Made by a program: the position numbers and the translations under genes
Part shown: positions 13,166-25,675 of the stretch, one piece after another
Layout: the number at the start of each line of letters is the position of its first letter
Position numbering within the stretch: the stretch's first letter is position 1
The notes under the pieces: generated by a model
What the model was told of the DNA's origin: nothing
The model's database searches: none
What the model saw: the letters and a program-made list of their open reading frames with translations, nothing else
Source: Zerene cesonia
Lineage: Eukaryota; Arthropoda; Insecta; Lepidoptera; Pieridae
DNA: 64,000 bases
NCBI RefSeq assembly: GCF_012273895.1
Contig: NC_052126.1
Span: 5,965,218-6,029,217 of the forward strand
Direction of reading: 5' to 3'

Positions 13166-14035
13166 GTGTTTGTTAGTCTATCTGTTACGTCGCAACGGAT
13201 CCTTTTTTTGATAATTATGTTAGCATTAAAAACCTACACATTTATCGAATAGAGAAACAATACAGTATTTTATTTATCGTTCCATTTAGCCATTCTAGAG
13301 TAACAGAGTATCTGATAAACATCCATACATCCATCCCCCAATCACGCTCGCTCTCACTAAAGCATCACCGGTAACCATCCAGTCGTTTAGTATAATTTCA
13401 CTTTAAATTTGCACCCAAATGAATCGGGATTGAGGTTTATTTCTCTGTAAATGTAAATTTTAATAAACTTTTCGATAAGCCTACATGCTGTACGAATATT
13501 AATGAGGTTCGATCGCAGCTGACATAGTTCTGTATATTTAAGCCAAATCTACACTTAGGTACGAGTCAAATATTAAGCTAAAAGTTAAAATACATTTAAT
13601 ACTAATTTTCTTTAGTTATACATTATATAATTTCTATCAGAACTTTAGTTAAATGATTTTGAAAACCTAATATTTACAGATTTTCAAATTTTTTATTTTA
13701 TTAATAAACGACTGTAAAATTCGAAAAAAAAAACCCTAAATGTAAGGCTTGAAAGCAATATGTATTTAATATAACCGCCATAAACACGATTAGACACACT
13801 GGAATTAGTACTGCTTTAATACGTTATACCACGTTCAGGTTCAAACTAATCAATACTGTAACTAATATATATTTGTATTCAAGGAAATTGCCAAAGATAC
13901 GTAAGCGTGCGTGTAAAGAATTCAATATGAGGTTATATGGACTCGTGATAAGGGTAGCAATTACTCAGTTCAATTGTCATGGATGGATACCACTAGTCTT
14001 TGCTAATAATATATAAGTGAACATATATTTAGAAA

Positions 14036-14253
14036 TTAAAGAGTTTTTAACGGATTTTAAACGCGATTTATAAATATTATTACTCGACGTTTCGAACACT
14101 TTACGAGCGTGGTCCTGAAGAGACTAATACTACATTTAGAAATGAAAGACTTTATAACGGATTTTAAACGCGATTTATTCATTATATTATTAAACGTCGA
14201 GTTATAAAATGAATAAATCGCGTTTAAAATCCGTTATAAAGTCTTTCATTTCT
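14036..14253. repeat. Fold-back element with a 45-bp perfect inverted repeat
   Basis: 14138-14182 and 14209-14253 are exact reverse complements around a 26-nt loop containing ACGTCGAG. A third, imperfect copy of the arm (TTTTTAACGGATTTTAAACG) lies at 14042-14073, followed by CGACGTTTCGAACACTTTAC, whose complement core recurs in the loop. Confidence 0.8.
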
Positions 14254-14771
14254 CAATAAATACATTAAAAGTCTTTTTTATAGAAAAAGTGTATAATACT
14301 CACGTAAAATCAAACATAAGAAAATACTATGTACATGTATTTGTTTGTTTGTCTTGCTTCGACCTCGTAATGGACCGATTTATTACTATAGTTACAACCG
14401 TGGTCCGTCTCTAAAAAAACTATAGCGTGTTTCAGCGACTTCCAGCCGAACGAAGTCTCGTGTTTTATTAACCTGTTCCCTCTCACATACGGAATACGAA
14501 ACGCGATATAATGTACTTAGAAAAACTTACTTTCCAAAATTTGAATCTATTTAACTCAAAACTAACTGACCGAAAGTAATACAAGTTTGCGAAAATCGCG
14601 TTCGAGTTAAAATTCACGAAGATTTCTTTTTTATTCGGGAAATTATATTTACGTAGAATCTTTTGAAGTCATTTTCGAATATTTTACGTTTATTTGAAGT
14701 TTTGTGTTTTTTTTTCTAGAAATTGACGTTACTGTTCTGTAGAATACTGATTAAAATACTATTATGTAAAT

Positions 14772-14968
14772 ACTAGCTGCGCCTCGCGGTTTCACCCGCT
14801 TAAGTTGTATCCCGTAGGAATATCGGGATATAAAGTTGCTTATATGTTGTTCCAGTTGTCCAGTTATCTACGTAACAAATTAAATTGCAATTGGTTGAGT
14901 GGTTTTTGCGTGAAAGAGCAACCAACACACATCCTTACTAACTTTCGCATTTATAATATTAGTAGGAT
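14772..14968 (-). mobile_element. Lep1-like Helitron copy (H1)
   Basis: Full-length reverse-strand copy with an intact ACTAGCTGCGCC end, again followed by a short GTAGGAT duplication. Confidence 0.7.
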
Positions 14969-15609
14969 AGTAGGATTAGTGATAAGATTGAAACGAGTAG
15001 ATTGTTTTGCAGAATTATTTTAACAATAATAATAGACTATATAACACTCATATGTAACTCAGAATAATATTATCTTAGTAGATTGATTTTCGACCCAGCT
15101 ACGATGGTCTAGTCCACAAAGGACTCAATTTAGTATCAAAAGGTGAGCTTTATTGGCATCTAGGCAAGCCCTTTATAGGCGTATCACTAACCTTAGTTTG
15201 CCTAGTATAGATAAGATTATACTGTAATCGCTAACTGTGTCAAAACATCTTTTTTTAACTAAGTTTTGTTTAATTTTCATAGTAAATTAAAATAAAAATG
15301 TTACAAAACTTTATTGTGCACTAAAAATAAAGACAAATAAAAATATAAACGTACACACAAGATATATCTAGTATATTTATATTAATTTGCATATATACTA
15401 ACTTAATCCTGCGGAGTCACTCGCATGGTATGTGCATATAATATAGGTTTTGTGCTAATTCATGGAAATCTTAAAAGGATAATTTATGACCATGGATTGA
15501 TGTTTTTCATAAATTCATGTATGTTTTATACCTATAGAAAATTTGTATTTATAATTAAAGTATATGTTATCCTGAATATATAGTTGGTTATATCACTATA
15601 TAGTATGAA

Positions 15610-15765
15610 GCTAAGTCGCTGGCCGCGCCTGCCCCATGTTATGTATGTATGCTTAGATCTTTAAAACCACGTAATAGATTTTGATAGATTTGTGATTAAA
15701 GAGGAAGGTTTATATGTACCTATAATAACATCTATTACACTACTCGGAATTTAACGCGCGCACGC
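15610..15765. repeat. Repeat family H4, opposite orientation
   Basis: Diverged copy: AATAACATCTATTACACTACT and GAATTTAACGCGCGCACGC correspond to the reversed family start. Confidence 0.4.
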
Positions 15766-15827
15766 TTGTTGTATATTTTTATATATTTATAATTATTGCA
15801 AATCATTATTCGCTCAGAAAAGAAGGT

Positions 15828-15974
15828 TACCAACGTTCCTGTAGAGGGTACTACAAATAATGAGAAAAAATAAAAATAATGAGGGTACTACAAATAATGG
15901 CATAAAATGACAACAAAACTAAAATAAAAAAATACAGTCTTATTGAAAACCTCCTTTTTTTTGGGAACGCTGGT
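15828..15974. repeat. Small inverted-repeat element (MITE-like)
   Basis: TACCAACGTTCC (15828-15839) faces GGAACGCTGGTA (15963-15974), one mismatch. Inside, GAGGGTACTACAAATAATG is repeated (15844-15862 and 15882-15900). Confidence 0.5.
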
Positions 15975-16539
15975 AAAAAATACAGACATATTATGTTTTA
16001 TACAAGTTTTATACTTGAACGTAAATTAATTTCAAGATATAAATAAATTCGCTTAAGATTTTAATTCTACATAGATTAAGGGATTAATCGATACTGCCTA
16101 ATAATATATATAGGTTTAATGGTACTATATGCTTTCTATAATATGACGTGTAAACTATTGGTAGACGTAACCATGTTCAAATATTGGTACAATACTCAAA
16201 TAGCGCTGTTATTTGATTGGTTTATTCGATTATCTCTAGAGATTTGGTTAATACTTTCGCATTCGATACTAGGTAACTTTGTGAATGATTTGTGTTTTTC
16301 GGTGTATCGAATGCGAGGAATGTAACAGTAATCCGCTTGATTGCTTAACTAATTTGTGTAGACTGAAGTCTATCTTTGGTAATATCACAGATAATATAAT
16401 TACTACTATACTGAAATATTTAGTATTATGTATGTGTTATGTATTGGAGTAATTAAAATAATCTAATTATATATAGGACAATTACTCTGTCTGTCTATCC
16501 TGCTGTACGTCCAACTGTCTGTATCTTCGGCACGCCCTG

Positions 16540-16840
16540 TTTTTTTTAAGGGGTAAGCGCTACCACCGCCCATGAACATTTCTAGAGGTGTAAGGTCGAT
16601 TGCAGACCTTATTATTGAGTTTTTTTTGTGTCTCCGTCGGCAATAGAACTGGTGGGTCGCCTGATGGTAAGCGATACTACCGCCCATGAACATTTGGAGA
16701 GGCGTAAGGTCGTTTGCAGACCTTACGTCTCTACAAATGGATTACCGACTTAAAATTGTAAAGGGATTAGGAAAGGATTGATAAGAGGAATGTAGGAAAG
16801 GCATGGGAAAGGTAAGGAAAGGGATATAGGCCTCCATCAT
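16540..16840 (-). mobile_element. Two nested family R copies
   Basis: A short copy (about 16550-16612) is followed by a longer one (about 16620-16840). The ACCGCCCATGAACATTT motif appears twice, about 117 bp apart. Confidence 0.6.
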
Positions 16841-17774
16841 AGCGAGTAATTGTTCACATATTAACAACATCAAATACCGTAAGTCTCAACGATCAAATGA
16901 TGTTTCACAAAAGGAAGATATTATTAGTTCTGATAACGGCAACATATAATTACATTTGCATTTTATCTTCGCTAAATAAATCTCAGTTCCCATACATGTT
17001 TCATTTTTGCCTAAACCCATCATTACATCTTTTCTTTGTGTGGCCGGATCGAGTCACTGAGATTTTTGTCGCATTATTTTACAATATTACACTAAATTAA
17101 CATGGAGAATGCAATATCATCCTCGTAAGTCTTGCTTCGGAAATTGCCAGGATGCTTTACAGACTCGTTAAATTAGCTATTAATAGTACAACATAGTGTG
17201 AGATAGAATCTTCATATGGTATGGTATATGTAATACCATATGGTATGTATCTAATTTGTTCCAAAGATTTGTGACATGATTTGACTAAGATGTCTATAAT
17301 AAATAATATAGCACGATAAATCAAAATTTATTATGATATCGACCTCTCCATTCCACCCCAATAATAAAATGCAATGCGAATTAAAATAAATACAGTACAT
17401 TATGTTAATGTTAGGAAAAGTATGTACTAAATATATCGATAACTTGATTGTTACAAGCGATTCATTTATCACAAGTGAAAAAATATTATGAGAACCCTCT
17501 CCGATAATTCTTAATATAATCTATTTTTTCGCAGGTTTAGCAGGGCAAACCCGGAGCAAAGCTAGACTTAAATGTAATTTCTTCATGACAGCTTAGGATT
17601 ATGGTTATGGCAGTGTATTTTTCTTGGACATATTAACATCGCTAGAGTTGCGAGTTTACCTTACTAATCTCTATCAAAGAATACAGATATATTGAATATA
17701 AAATACGGCATATATTTTATATTTAACCTAAAAATATGTAGTTTTTCAATTGAAACATCACAATGTCTACAAAA

Positions 17775-17993
17775 ATAGAATGTGAAAACTTTGTTTGTTT
17801 ATTTTTTACTCCTAAACCACTCAACCGATTCGAATGAAATTTGGTACGAAGATTTTTTGAGACCTGTAAAAAGGCAGAGGATAATTTTTATCCTGGAAAT
17901 TTCACGGGATCGGGATCTACGGGTGGAAAACTCTGGACTATGTAGTCTGTCTTTGGGCTACATGGACGAAACCGCGGACGACAAGCTAGTTCT
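17775..17993 (+). repeat. Helitron-like repeat, distinct subfamily
   Basis: ACCACTCAACCGATTCGAAT and ATGGACGAAACCGCGGACGA, ending CAAGCTAGTT, so it has the same CTAGT-type end as H1 with a different body. Relatives: 6830-6990 and 36615-36715. Confidence 0.45.
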
Positions 17994-19056
17994 TGAAAAG
18001 GCTCATTACGATAATTACGTTTCCACTGAAATAACAATACGTGATGAAGAAAGGATATTAAGGCCTGTATCTTAAATGAGATAAGGTGAAATGGAACGTT
18101 AAGTGGGTACATTGTTTTTTTCTTTTTGCTGTCATTTAATTTCGATTTGTGCGAATGGGGGCGAATTAAGGATGATTACCTTTTTACCGACTGTACCGGA
18201 AAGAAGATGTATTTGTTTGTATATATTTATGAATGTGAGGCGTTTTTTGAGTATATGTCTAATTGGATGATGATAATAAGAGTAGTGGGCATGTATATAA
18301 TATATCAATATTCCTTAATATTTTAATAAATGCGATTAACCCGAAGCCTAATTATCAATTTTATCGTTCTCCTAATCTAAAACCTAACACAACATTTTTG
18401 AAGTCGGGGAATTTTACTGCTTGGCCCTCTTATTGTTAAGTCTTATATATAATAGTGTTTTTCTAAAATGCAATAATTAATAATGTATTTTGTAAATCCT
18501 ACTATAGCAAGACTTTAAATGTGTTATGACTTTATATAAGACCGACTATGTATATGTTATAGTTATAATCCGTGTTCCGTCACAACGCGTTTTGTCTATT
18601 TAGAACTAACTATATCAAAGGCATATAGGTACAACTAGTTCTATCTAGAAAAGAAGTGGATTGAATGAAACATGAGCATCAAATAAAAGGAATATTAAAT
18701 AGTAGATTCATTTAATTACCTTGCTTTTATATTATTTCTTTCTTTAACCCTAATTCTAAATATAATTGAACACATCTGAATAAAACATGCTCCATTAATA
18801 ATTGAATGCAGTATAAAGCCTTTTCACACACACATAATCAAACATCAAAATAATGAAGTGGTTTGTATGGAGATTTGATTTAATGCAGTTTTCAGATGAA
18901 ACAAATGTTATTCAATCAAAACTGGATTGTCTCATAAAACGGTTGTGAAGCTCATGCATTTTTTAATCAAACAATATGAATGCAAATAAAGAATATTCGC
19001 TATTCAATTTGTTTGTCACTAGATCTGAGTTATTTATACTAAATCTTTATAACTGT
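17994..19056. other. No gene seen
   Basis: AT-rich sequence with only short, unrecognisable open frames. Confidence 0.6.
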
Positions 19057-19224
19057 ACTAGCTGACCCGAATCTTTGCTTTGCATTTATCATCCAGGTTT
19101 ATGAAGATGAATAGAAGGGGAAGAAAGATGTTAGACTACCCGATATGCACACAAAATTTTATGAGAATCGGTCCAGTCGTTTCGTATGGAAACGAATATT
19201 GTGACACGAGGATTTTATATAGAT
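19057..19224 (-). mobile_element. Helitron-like repeat copy (H3)
   Basis: Diverged reverse-strand copy with intact ACTAGCTGACCC and TTTTATATAGAT ends. Confidence 0.55.
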
Positions 19225-19234
19225 ATTGTTGGAT

Positions 19235-19295
19235 CATCATCATCATCAGCCCATATATGTTCCCACTGCTGGGACACAGGCCTCCTATGAGGGTT
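19235..19295 (-). mobile_element. 61-bp 5'-truncated S3 insertion
   Basis: Only the last 61 bp of S3, including the (GAT)n tail, are present, flanked by an exact 13-bp duplication GATATTGTTGGAT (19222-19234 and 19296-19308). It sits at the edge of the H3 copy. Confidence 0.8.
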
Positions 19296-19358
19296 GATAT
19301 TGTTGGATATAAATATGTTTATAATTATTTAAAACATTTACATTATGGAAAGGATTGA

Positions 19359-19555
19359 ATCCTACTAATATTATAAATGCGAAAGTTTGTAAGGATGTGT
19401 GTGTGTTTGTTGCTCTTTCACGCAAAAACTACTGAACCGATTGCAATGAAATTTGGTACGTAGATAGCTGGATAACTGGATTAACATATAGGCAAGGCCC
19501 CGATTTTCTTACGGGATACGGGCTAACGCGGGTGAAACCGCGGGACGCAGCTAAT
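19359..19555 (+). mobile_element. Lep1-like Helitron copy (H1)
   Basis: Full-length copy. The end reads CTAAT in place of CTAGT. Confidence 0.7.
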
Positions 19556-19778
19556 TATATTTGTTATAACAAATAAAATTTAGGAACATAGCAATTAAGT
19601 ATAAAGCACTCGAAGTAGTCAATAATGACAATTCAACATCTGTCAAAATTTTCGCAATTTCAAAGATAAGTTGTTGGCACTATAAATGTAATTTAATTGA
19701 AAATATCCGTTGGATCGTCTTATATAATAATACTTAAATGGTAACCATCCGCAAGGTAATTTCTTCGAAGAGCATTCA

Positions 19779-20090
19779 ACATCATCATCATCATCAGCCC
19801 ATATATGTTCCCACTGTTGGGCCACAGACCTCCTATGAGGGTTCAGGCCATAATCCACCACGCTGGCTAAGTGCGGGTTGGCAGATGTCACATGTCGTCG
19901 AAGTTTTGATTCTTGGACATGCCGATTTCCTCACGATGTTTTCCTTCACCGTTTTAAGCAGGGGTGACGTTGTCCACATGTGCAGATAAATTTAAAAACC
20001 AATTTATTTCCTGCACTCTCGCCCCTCTCTCGAACCCCGACTTATCGATTTTGAAGTACGAGGTTCTCACCACTGAGCCACCACTGCTTT
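19779..20090 (-). mobile_element. tRNA-derived SINE (family S3) with target duplication
   Basis: On the minus strand the head reads AGTGGTGGCTCAGTGGTGAG (A box TGGCTCAGTGG), then GGGGTTCGAGAG as B box, a body with CGTGAGGAAATCGGCATGTC, and a (GAT)n tail, typical of a widespread lepidopteran SINE. The 12-bp duplication GAAGAGCATTCA is at 19767-19778 and 20091-20102. Confidence 0.85.
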
Positions 20091-20451
20091 GAAGAGCATT
20101 CAGCATTAATTCTAATCAATATTATATGATCTACCATAATTATTTATTGCGTGTCCGATGTCTACACCTCGTGTAATACATTACAAATGGCATTTAATAG
20201 ATATATTTATTAGAAAGATATTTATAATATAGAAATGGCAAACAAAGCAAATTGAGTTTTTACGAAAACGTGCTTTAACTATAACTAAAATATATAACAA
20301 AATCTCGTCTATGCCTTGAAACACAGCGCAATGTATTTACATTTGAACCCGAGAAACGGATGACAGATCCGCGACACCGGGAACTACTTTGGCCGAAATA
20401 AATTAAGATAAACGATCGGAATAAGTTATACGAGATGAACGTTTTTGTGGG

Positions 20452-20568
20452 ATTCTTATATACGCCTTTTCTGTAGTAGGGTATGGGGCAGATGCATTCT
20501 TATATACCCGTTTTCTATAGTAGGGTATAGGGCAGATGCATTCTTATATACCCCTTTTCTATAGTAGA
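20452..20568 (-). repeat. 44-bp tandem repeat, about 2.7 units
   Basis: Units start at 20452, 20496 and 20540, each ATTCTTATATAC followed by TTTTCT.TAGTAGGGTAT and GGGCAGATGC. They duplicate part of the SINE S1 tail. Confidence 0.85.
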
Positions 20569-20695
20569 TATACATCTGTTTCACTGATCGATTTTCATTA
20601 TGAACAAGCAGGTGATCAGCCTTCTGTGTCCTGTCAGACCGAGACATGATTTTGTGTGTTTCCATCGGGAATCGAACCTAGGACCCATCGGTTCT
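20452..20695 (-). mobile_element. SINE S1 copy with an expanded tail
   Basis: Minus-strand copy that lacks the first part of the tRNA head. Its 3' tail holds a 44-bp tandem repeat, listed separately. Confidence 0.7.
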
Positions 20696-20990
20696 TTAAG
20701 TTTCAATATTTGTTTACCAAATTTTTTTATTTTTATGGTAGACCAAGTTAAAGAACTCATTTTAAGTGGTCACAATAACGCTATCAAAACTGGCGGTACT
20801 GCAGGTGCTTTTCCGTCCTTTTTAGCATATTTATATAAGCTACTCTCTTGAAGTCTTCTCTAGTTTTATTAGATTTTCCTCATCTAGTAAAGCAAAAAAA
20901 TGCTTCCTATGATCTATGTCCAATATAAGGAAACACCACACATACTCGTCCGTCTTAAACAGTATAATATACATGACAGTTTTGATTTTT

Positions 20991-21179
20991 AGGCTGGTTT
21001 TAATGTCTCTGGTGTATGGTTTTAAAATTCTGACTGCACGCTTACTGTTGATGATGACATCTACAACATATGAACCCCTATGTGCCGTACACGCTGATAC
21101 CTAAGCGTTTTTATAAAAACGCTTAATAGAGGTCCATACGTTTCGGCTGCCACCGACAGCGTGACTCTGAAACCAGCCT
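20991..21179. repeat. Possible MITE with 10-bp inverted ends
   Basis: AGGCTGGTTT at 20991-21000 is the exact complement of AAACCAGCCT at 21170-21179. A perfect 24-nt palindrome lies inside at 21102-21125. No clear target duplication. Confidence 0.4.
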
Positions 21180-21249
21180 GATATTTAGAACGAAGCAAAT
21201 GTCACACAATCGCTTTTAGCCTGTAACATGCACAGGAGAGAAGATTTTC

Positions 21250-21289
21250 GTCTGAGTTTAAAGGAAATTGGGTGAGGGCCGTTAATCAG
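21250..21289. repeat. Dispersed repeat, partner at 56284-56322
   Basis: GTTTAAAGGAAATTGGGTGA and GGCCGTTAATCAG recur in reverse complement at 56284-56322 with a few changes. Weaker similarity extends some 45 bp further. Confidence 0.55.
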
Positions 21290-21994
21290 AATGTTAGGCT
21301 TTCAAGCTGCAACGTCATACTGATACGGGCTTTGTATATCTGATGTAATTATTCCTTATTTATTATAGGAAGGTATGACATAAAAACGTCACCCAGTTTC
21401 AGTAGTTTAAAAATTTAAGCACACAAGAAGAGTGAATTCGTTTTATAGTACGCTAGTTTGATATCTCTGTCTGATCGGCATAATTAAGTCTATGGTAAAA
21501 CTGTTTTTAGTTCGAGCGTCATGCATATTAAAACTAATGGGTAGATAAAGTAGACACCTAATCTATTTTCATTGAAAAGCGGAAAGTTAAAAAAATCTAC
21601 TGGTCATTGAACCCGGAACCACAGATTAGTAAACATTTACATTTATTAAATCTAAATATAGAAAGACTCGTATTTACAGTGAGGAAAACTTTAATTCAAG
21701 TTAAATAAAACGTTAAGGTCATTTTTGTAATTTCGGTTTCGTTGATATAGTTTATTGGGAAGAGCTTTTCTTTAAATTCGTAATGTTTCTATGAAAATAT
21801 CTTCAATCCAGTGGGCACAGTTGTAGATCCTGATAATTACGATAGAGTGGTAGTTCAATATCGACTGTTAGAAAATAATTGTTTTGATGTTATATAGTTT
21901 TTTATAAAAAAAACGTTCTAGTGCAGTGCCTTTATTTACCAAGATGCCATCAATCATCATCAATAATTTACTTTGTGATTATTGGAAAAATTAT

Positions 21995-22200
21995 AATCAC
22001 ACTTCAAACTAATGTTATATATGTGAAAGTTAATTTGTTTGGATGTTTATGTGTCAATCACGGTGAAACTACTGAACGGATATTGATGAAATTTGGTATA
22101 CAGACAGAGTATGAGCTGACTCGGTTGATAGGATACTTTTTATCCCGATTAATTACTCCCATGGGATAAAACAGGCGTCTTAATATCGGACGAGCGTCTA
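21995..22200 (+). mobile_element. Helitron-like repeat copy (H2)
   Basis: Full copy from ATCACACTTC to GAGCGTCTAGT. Confidence 0.6.
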
Positions 22201-22504
22201 GTAATGTATATAAATAAAAATGATTATCAAATCTTGTGTAACGTCAAAATCGCTCCAACCATATCAAAGATAGAACCTTCTAGAACCATAACTCACGAAA
22301 ACCGCATCCTAACACGAATTTCAAAATTATAGTTCGCTTGTTACGCCGTTCCGTGGTTTATTCATATTCAAATATGCTACGTGCTTTATTCAAGACTACA
22401 GTTTGTGTAAAGTCAATGTCGAAATGTTTAATCGACTACGCCTTTAGCTTAATCGGAGAATGTAAGTCTTTGTGGCGGACTCGTTGTGATCGTTGTTTTA
22501 TTTA

Positions 22505-22715
22505 TTTTTTATGCCACCGTTGACAATGGAGCTGGTGGGTCGCCTGATGGTTAGCTACCACCGCCTATGAACATTTGGAGAGGCGTAAGGTCGATTGCAG
22601 ACCTTACGCTACTACAAATGATTGCTGACTTCAAATTGGAAAGGGATTAAGAAAGAATTGACGAGATGAATAAAGGAAAGGACTGGAAAGGTTAAGGAAA
22701 AGGATGTAGATCGTT
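22505..22715 (-). mobile_element. Family R copy
   Basis: From TTATGCCACCGTTGACAATG to AAGGTTAAGGAAAAGGATGT. Confidence 0.6.
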
Positions 22716-23402
22716 GTATAAATTATGCAATTGAGATACAGGTATGCGGCATTAGTCCTTGTTGGTAAATTTTATTTTATATTTGTTCATGCTAACTATC
22801 TGTTTTTTCGGGGTTGACCCGTGCGAAGTTGGGGCAAACGGTTAGTATGTTATAATAACTGTTAGTATTGGTATACTGTTAATTAATTACTTTATATATT
22901 ATTAAATATATAAAAATTAATCGCCAAATGTATTGTTAAGCGAAAAGCTCGAAAATGGCTCAACCAATTCGGCTACATTTTTTTTAAGGTTTTATGGAGA
23001 AAAAATGACCACGGGTGAAGCCAGGGTGCACTATTAGTAATTAATAATCGTTGTAATATGTATCGAGTCAGAATAGGCAGAATTTCTACAACTCTCTATT
23101 AAATATACTATCCGTGCCATCCGATTACGCTTGGGTTAAATATATTTTAGGTTTTTCTATTTTCTACATTCCAACTACAAATCTCCCTTGTAGTAATAGT
23201 TATAAGTATAATTATTCACTCTTCGTGTTTACATAAATATGAAAGTATATACGATACAATTTAAATCCAAAGCTCTGATAATTAACAATTATAACTAGTT
23301 TAATATGTTTACAATTAATTTTAATACGATAACTTTGTCATTTGACCGACTAGAAAACAAGAAAGAAATACATATTTATTTCAACCCATAAATAATAACC
23401 AG

Positions 23403-23535
23403 TACAACCTGAAGCTCTTCAAAACCAGGGTGAATAGGCACCTTCTAGGTAGACGTGCACCCACGTAGACCACATCTCTGCTTCCCATCAGGTGGGATTG
23501 TGGTCAAACGTCTGCCTATCGATTATAAAAAAAAA
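23403..23535 (+). mobile_element. 3' end of a LINE (C-terminus of ORF2) with poly(A)
   Basis: A reading frame of 21 codons from 23403 to a TAG at 23466-23468 encodes YNLKLFKTRVNRHLLG and a few more residues. I recognise this as the tail of reverse-transcriptase ORFs of lepidopteran jockey/CR1-type LINEs. A short 3' UTR and a ten-A run (23526-23535) follow. It is heavily 5'-truncated and cannot encode an enzyme. Confidence 0.6.
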
Positions 23536-23958
23536 ATAACATTTAATTACAAAAAGTCCTAAAACATAATATATGGTTGTTTGAAATAATATCTATTTTG
23601 ATTCAAATCTCGACTCCTACCAAGGAATTTGCATATTATATAGACTGTAATTATTTACATTATAATTATAAACGTTTCAACGCTAAATAAACTCGTTACG
23701 TATTAAATCTATAATAACTCAATGCCTAAATGGTGTTTAAGCGCTATATCCCAGTCACACCGATGAGTAACACTGCGAATTCATAAAACGCATCAAATTA
23801 ACTTGATTGAGATAAAGAAGTTACACAAAAAATCGTCGATTATTTATTTATTTACTCTTCAATAACAAAAAAGACCTTTAAATAAGATATGCTTAAAAAA
23901 AGGACTGTTTGTTGGGACATATCACTTAGAAGTGCAGTAAAATGTCAAATCTTATATC

Positions 23959-23961
<3 letters not shown>

Positions 23962-24008
<47 letters not shown>
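23962..24008. repeat. (TA)n microsatellite
   Basis: Uninterrupted TA dinucleotides for about 46 bp. Confidence 0.95.
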
Positions 24009-24010
<2 letters not shown>

Positions 24011-24548
24011 GGAATCTCGAAATCGGTTCCAACGATTTTCATGAAATTTAGAATATAGGTGGTTTCGGGAGCGATAAATTGATCTAGCTAGGAATCTTTT
24101 TTAGAAAATGTCATATTCGTGTTTTATCGACTTACTTTTTTAACAAATAGGAGGCGTTTGAGTAGTCCCAATTTATTATGACTCTTCGTGACATCTATTG
24201 GCGAATAAGAATACTATTTTTGGGCGAATAATTGAAGTTCCAGCAGATGCCGTTGTTTAGTAACGAAGTCAATGAGTGTTTGCTTTGACGTTAGACTAAT
24301 TGTTTATATTGTTTTGTGTATCTTAATGCACGTGTTCACTTAAAAACAATCTTGGAAAAAAAACGCTTATAAACAATCTAACTTCACGAAGTTAAACCGA
24401 GCAAAGCTCTGTCATCCAGGTACTTTATATTATTTTAAAAGAGCACCTACTGCTCCTTGCCGGCTCTTCTCTGTAGAAACTGCTTTCCGAACCGATGGTT
24501 AATGTTAAAACTGTGTTATGATGTAATTTTTAGTTTTATACCATTTAA

Positions 24549-24885
24549 CTGTGGGAGTCGAGCACGCTTCGGCACGAATTGGGCCAGCCCACACTGGAGA
24601 AGCACCACGTCCCCACAGAAAACCAGAGTAAAATAATAGCATGCTATTGTGTTTCGTACGGTGAGTGGGGGAGCCGGAGGCCCATATCCTTTTTCTTACC
24701 CTCCCCAGTCCTTTCGTTTATTCCTGTCATCAATCCTTTCATAATCCCTTCCTAATTTAAAGTCGACAGACCTTACAGCTCTACAAATTAGCTGTAAGGT
24801 CTGTAATTGACCTTACGCCTCTCTAAATGTTCATGGGCGGTGGTAGCGCTTACCATCAGGCGACCCACTAACAAAAAAACAAACA
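24549..24885 (+). mobile_element. Family R copy, long
   Basis: Starts GGGAGTCGAGCACGCTTCGG and runs to GGCGACCCACTAACAAAAAA. Contains a private hairpin in the AGACCTTACAGCTCTACAAA part (24771-24810). A separate fragment CTTGCCGGCTCTTCTCTGTA lies just upstream at 24457. Confidence 0.65.
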
Positions 24886-25539
24886 CATTTACCACCTCAG
24901 TCTTGATTTTTGAATTATATTATTTTATGTTGTCTGGATAGAGATAGAGATAGATGGAAAGATGTGGCTTAGTAGCCATAAGACCGCCTTTTGTGTATGT
25001 TTATTTTGCAATATCTTTTATGTTAGTGTAAAATAAAGCGTATCAAATATTATATCATCTGTGGTACAGATGTTTTAATCGCGTTACGCAACGTTATAGA
25101 CGACCCAACTATCATCAACAAAGCAATACAGTACAGTAGCACAATATTATATTATCTGTGTCATAAATTTCTCATCGCATCGCAACGGTGTGATAGACGA
25201 CCATCTAATCCAAACTCTCTCGCGCTAATCCCAAGAATAACCTACCGCATATTTATTACGGACTTAGAGAGCGGCTTATTCTATTATCTAAATCACTATT
25301 ACACCGTCATCCTAAACTGGAACGTAAATGTTTTGGAATGAGTAGCTTTGTACGGTAAGGAATTAAAATGACCTTACATTTGCATCCGCGAAATAATTTA
25401 AAGGATTAAAACTGTTCTTGTAGTATGCAACAATGAATAAGTTGTAGTACAATCTTTCTATTATATCAAGGAAGGGATTAAATAATTATTTTTATTGCCT
25501 TCAAACTGTCGGAAGCAAATTTTAATGAAGTAACATGAA

Positions 25540-25675
25540 TACAGAAGACCGGCGTGATATAGTAGTATTTCGTACGGCAACTGTAGTGCCAGAGGCCTGT
25601 CTCCTTTTCCTCTAAATTTCCAGATCATTCCTTCTTTTCAGCCGTCAATTCTTTCCTTATCCCTTACCCCGAGTT
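25540..25675 (+). mobile_element. Family R fragment (5' part)
   Basis: CCGGCGTGATATAGTAGTAT to TTCTTTCCTTATCCCTTACC. The 3' end is missing. Confidence 0.5.

Noticed and set aside
17213..17242. CATATGGTAT...ATACCATATG hairpin
   Set aside because: Short, AT-rich and explained by simple duplication of GGTATG. Hairpins of this size are expected by chance in such DNA.
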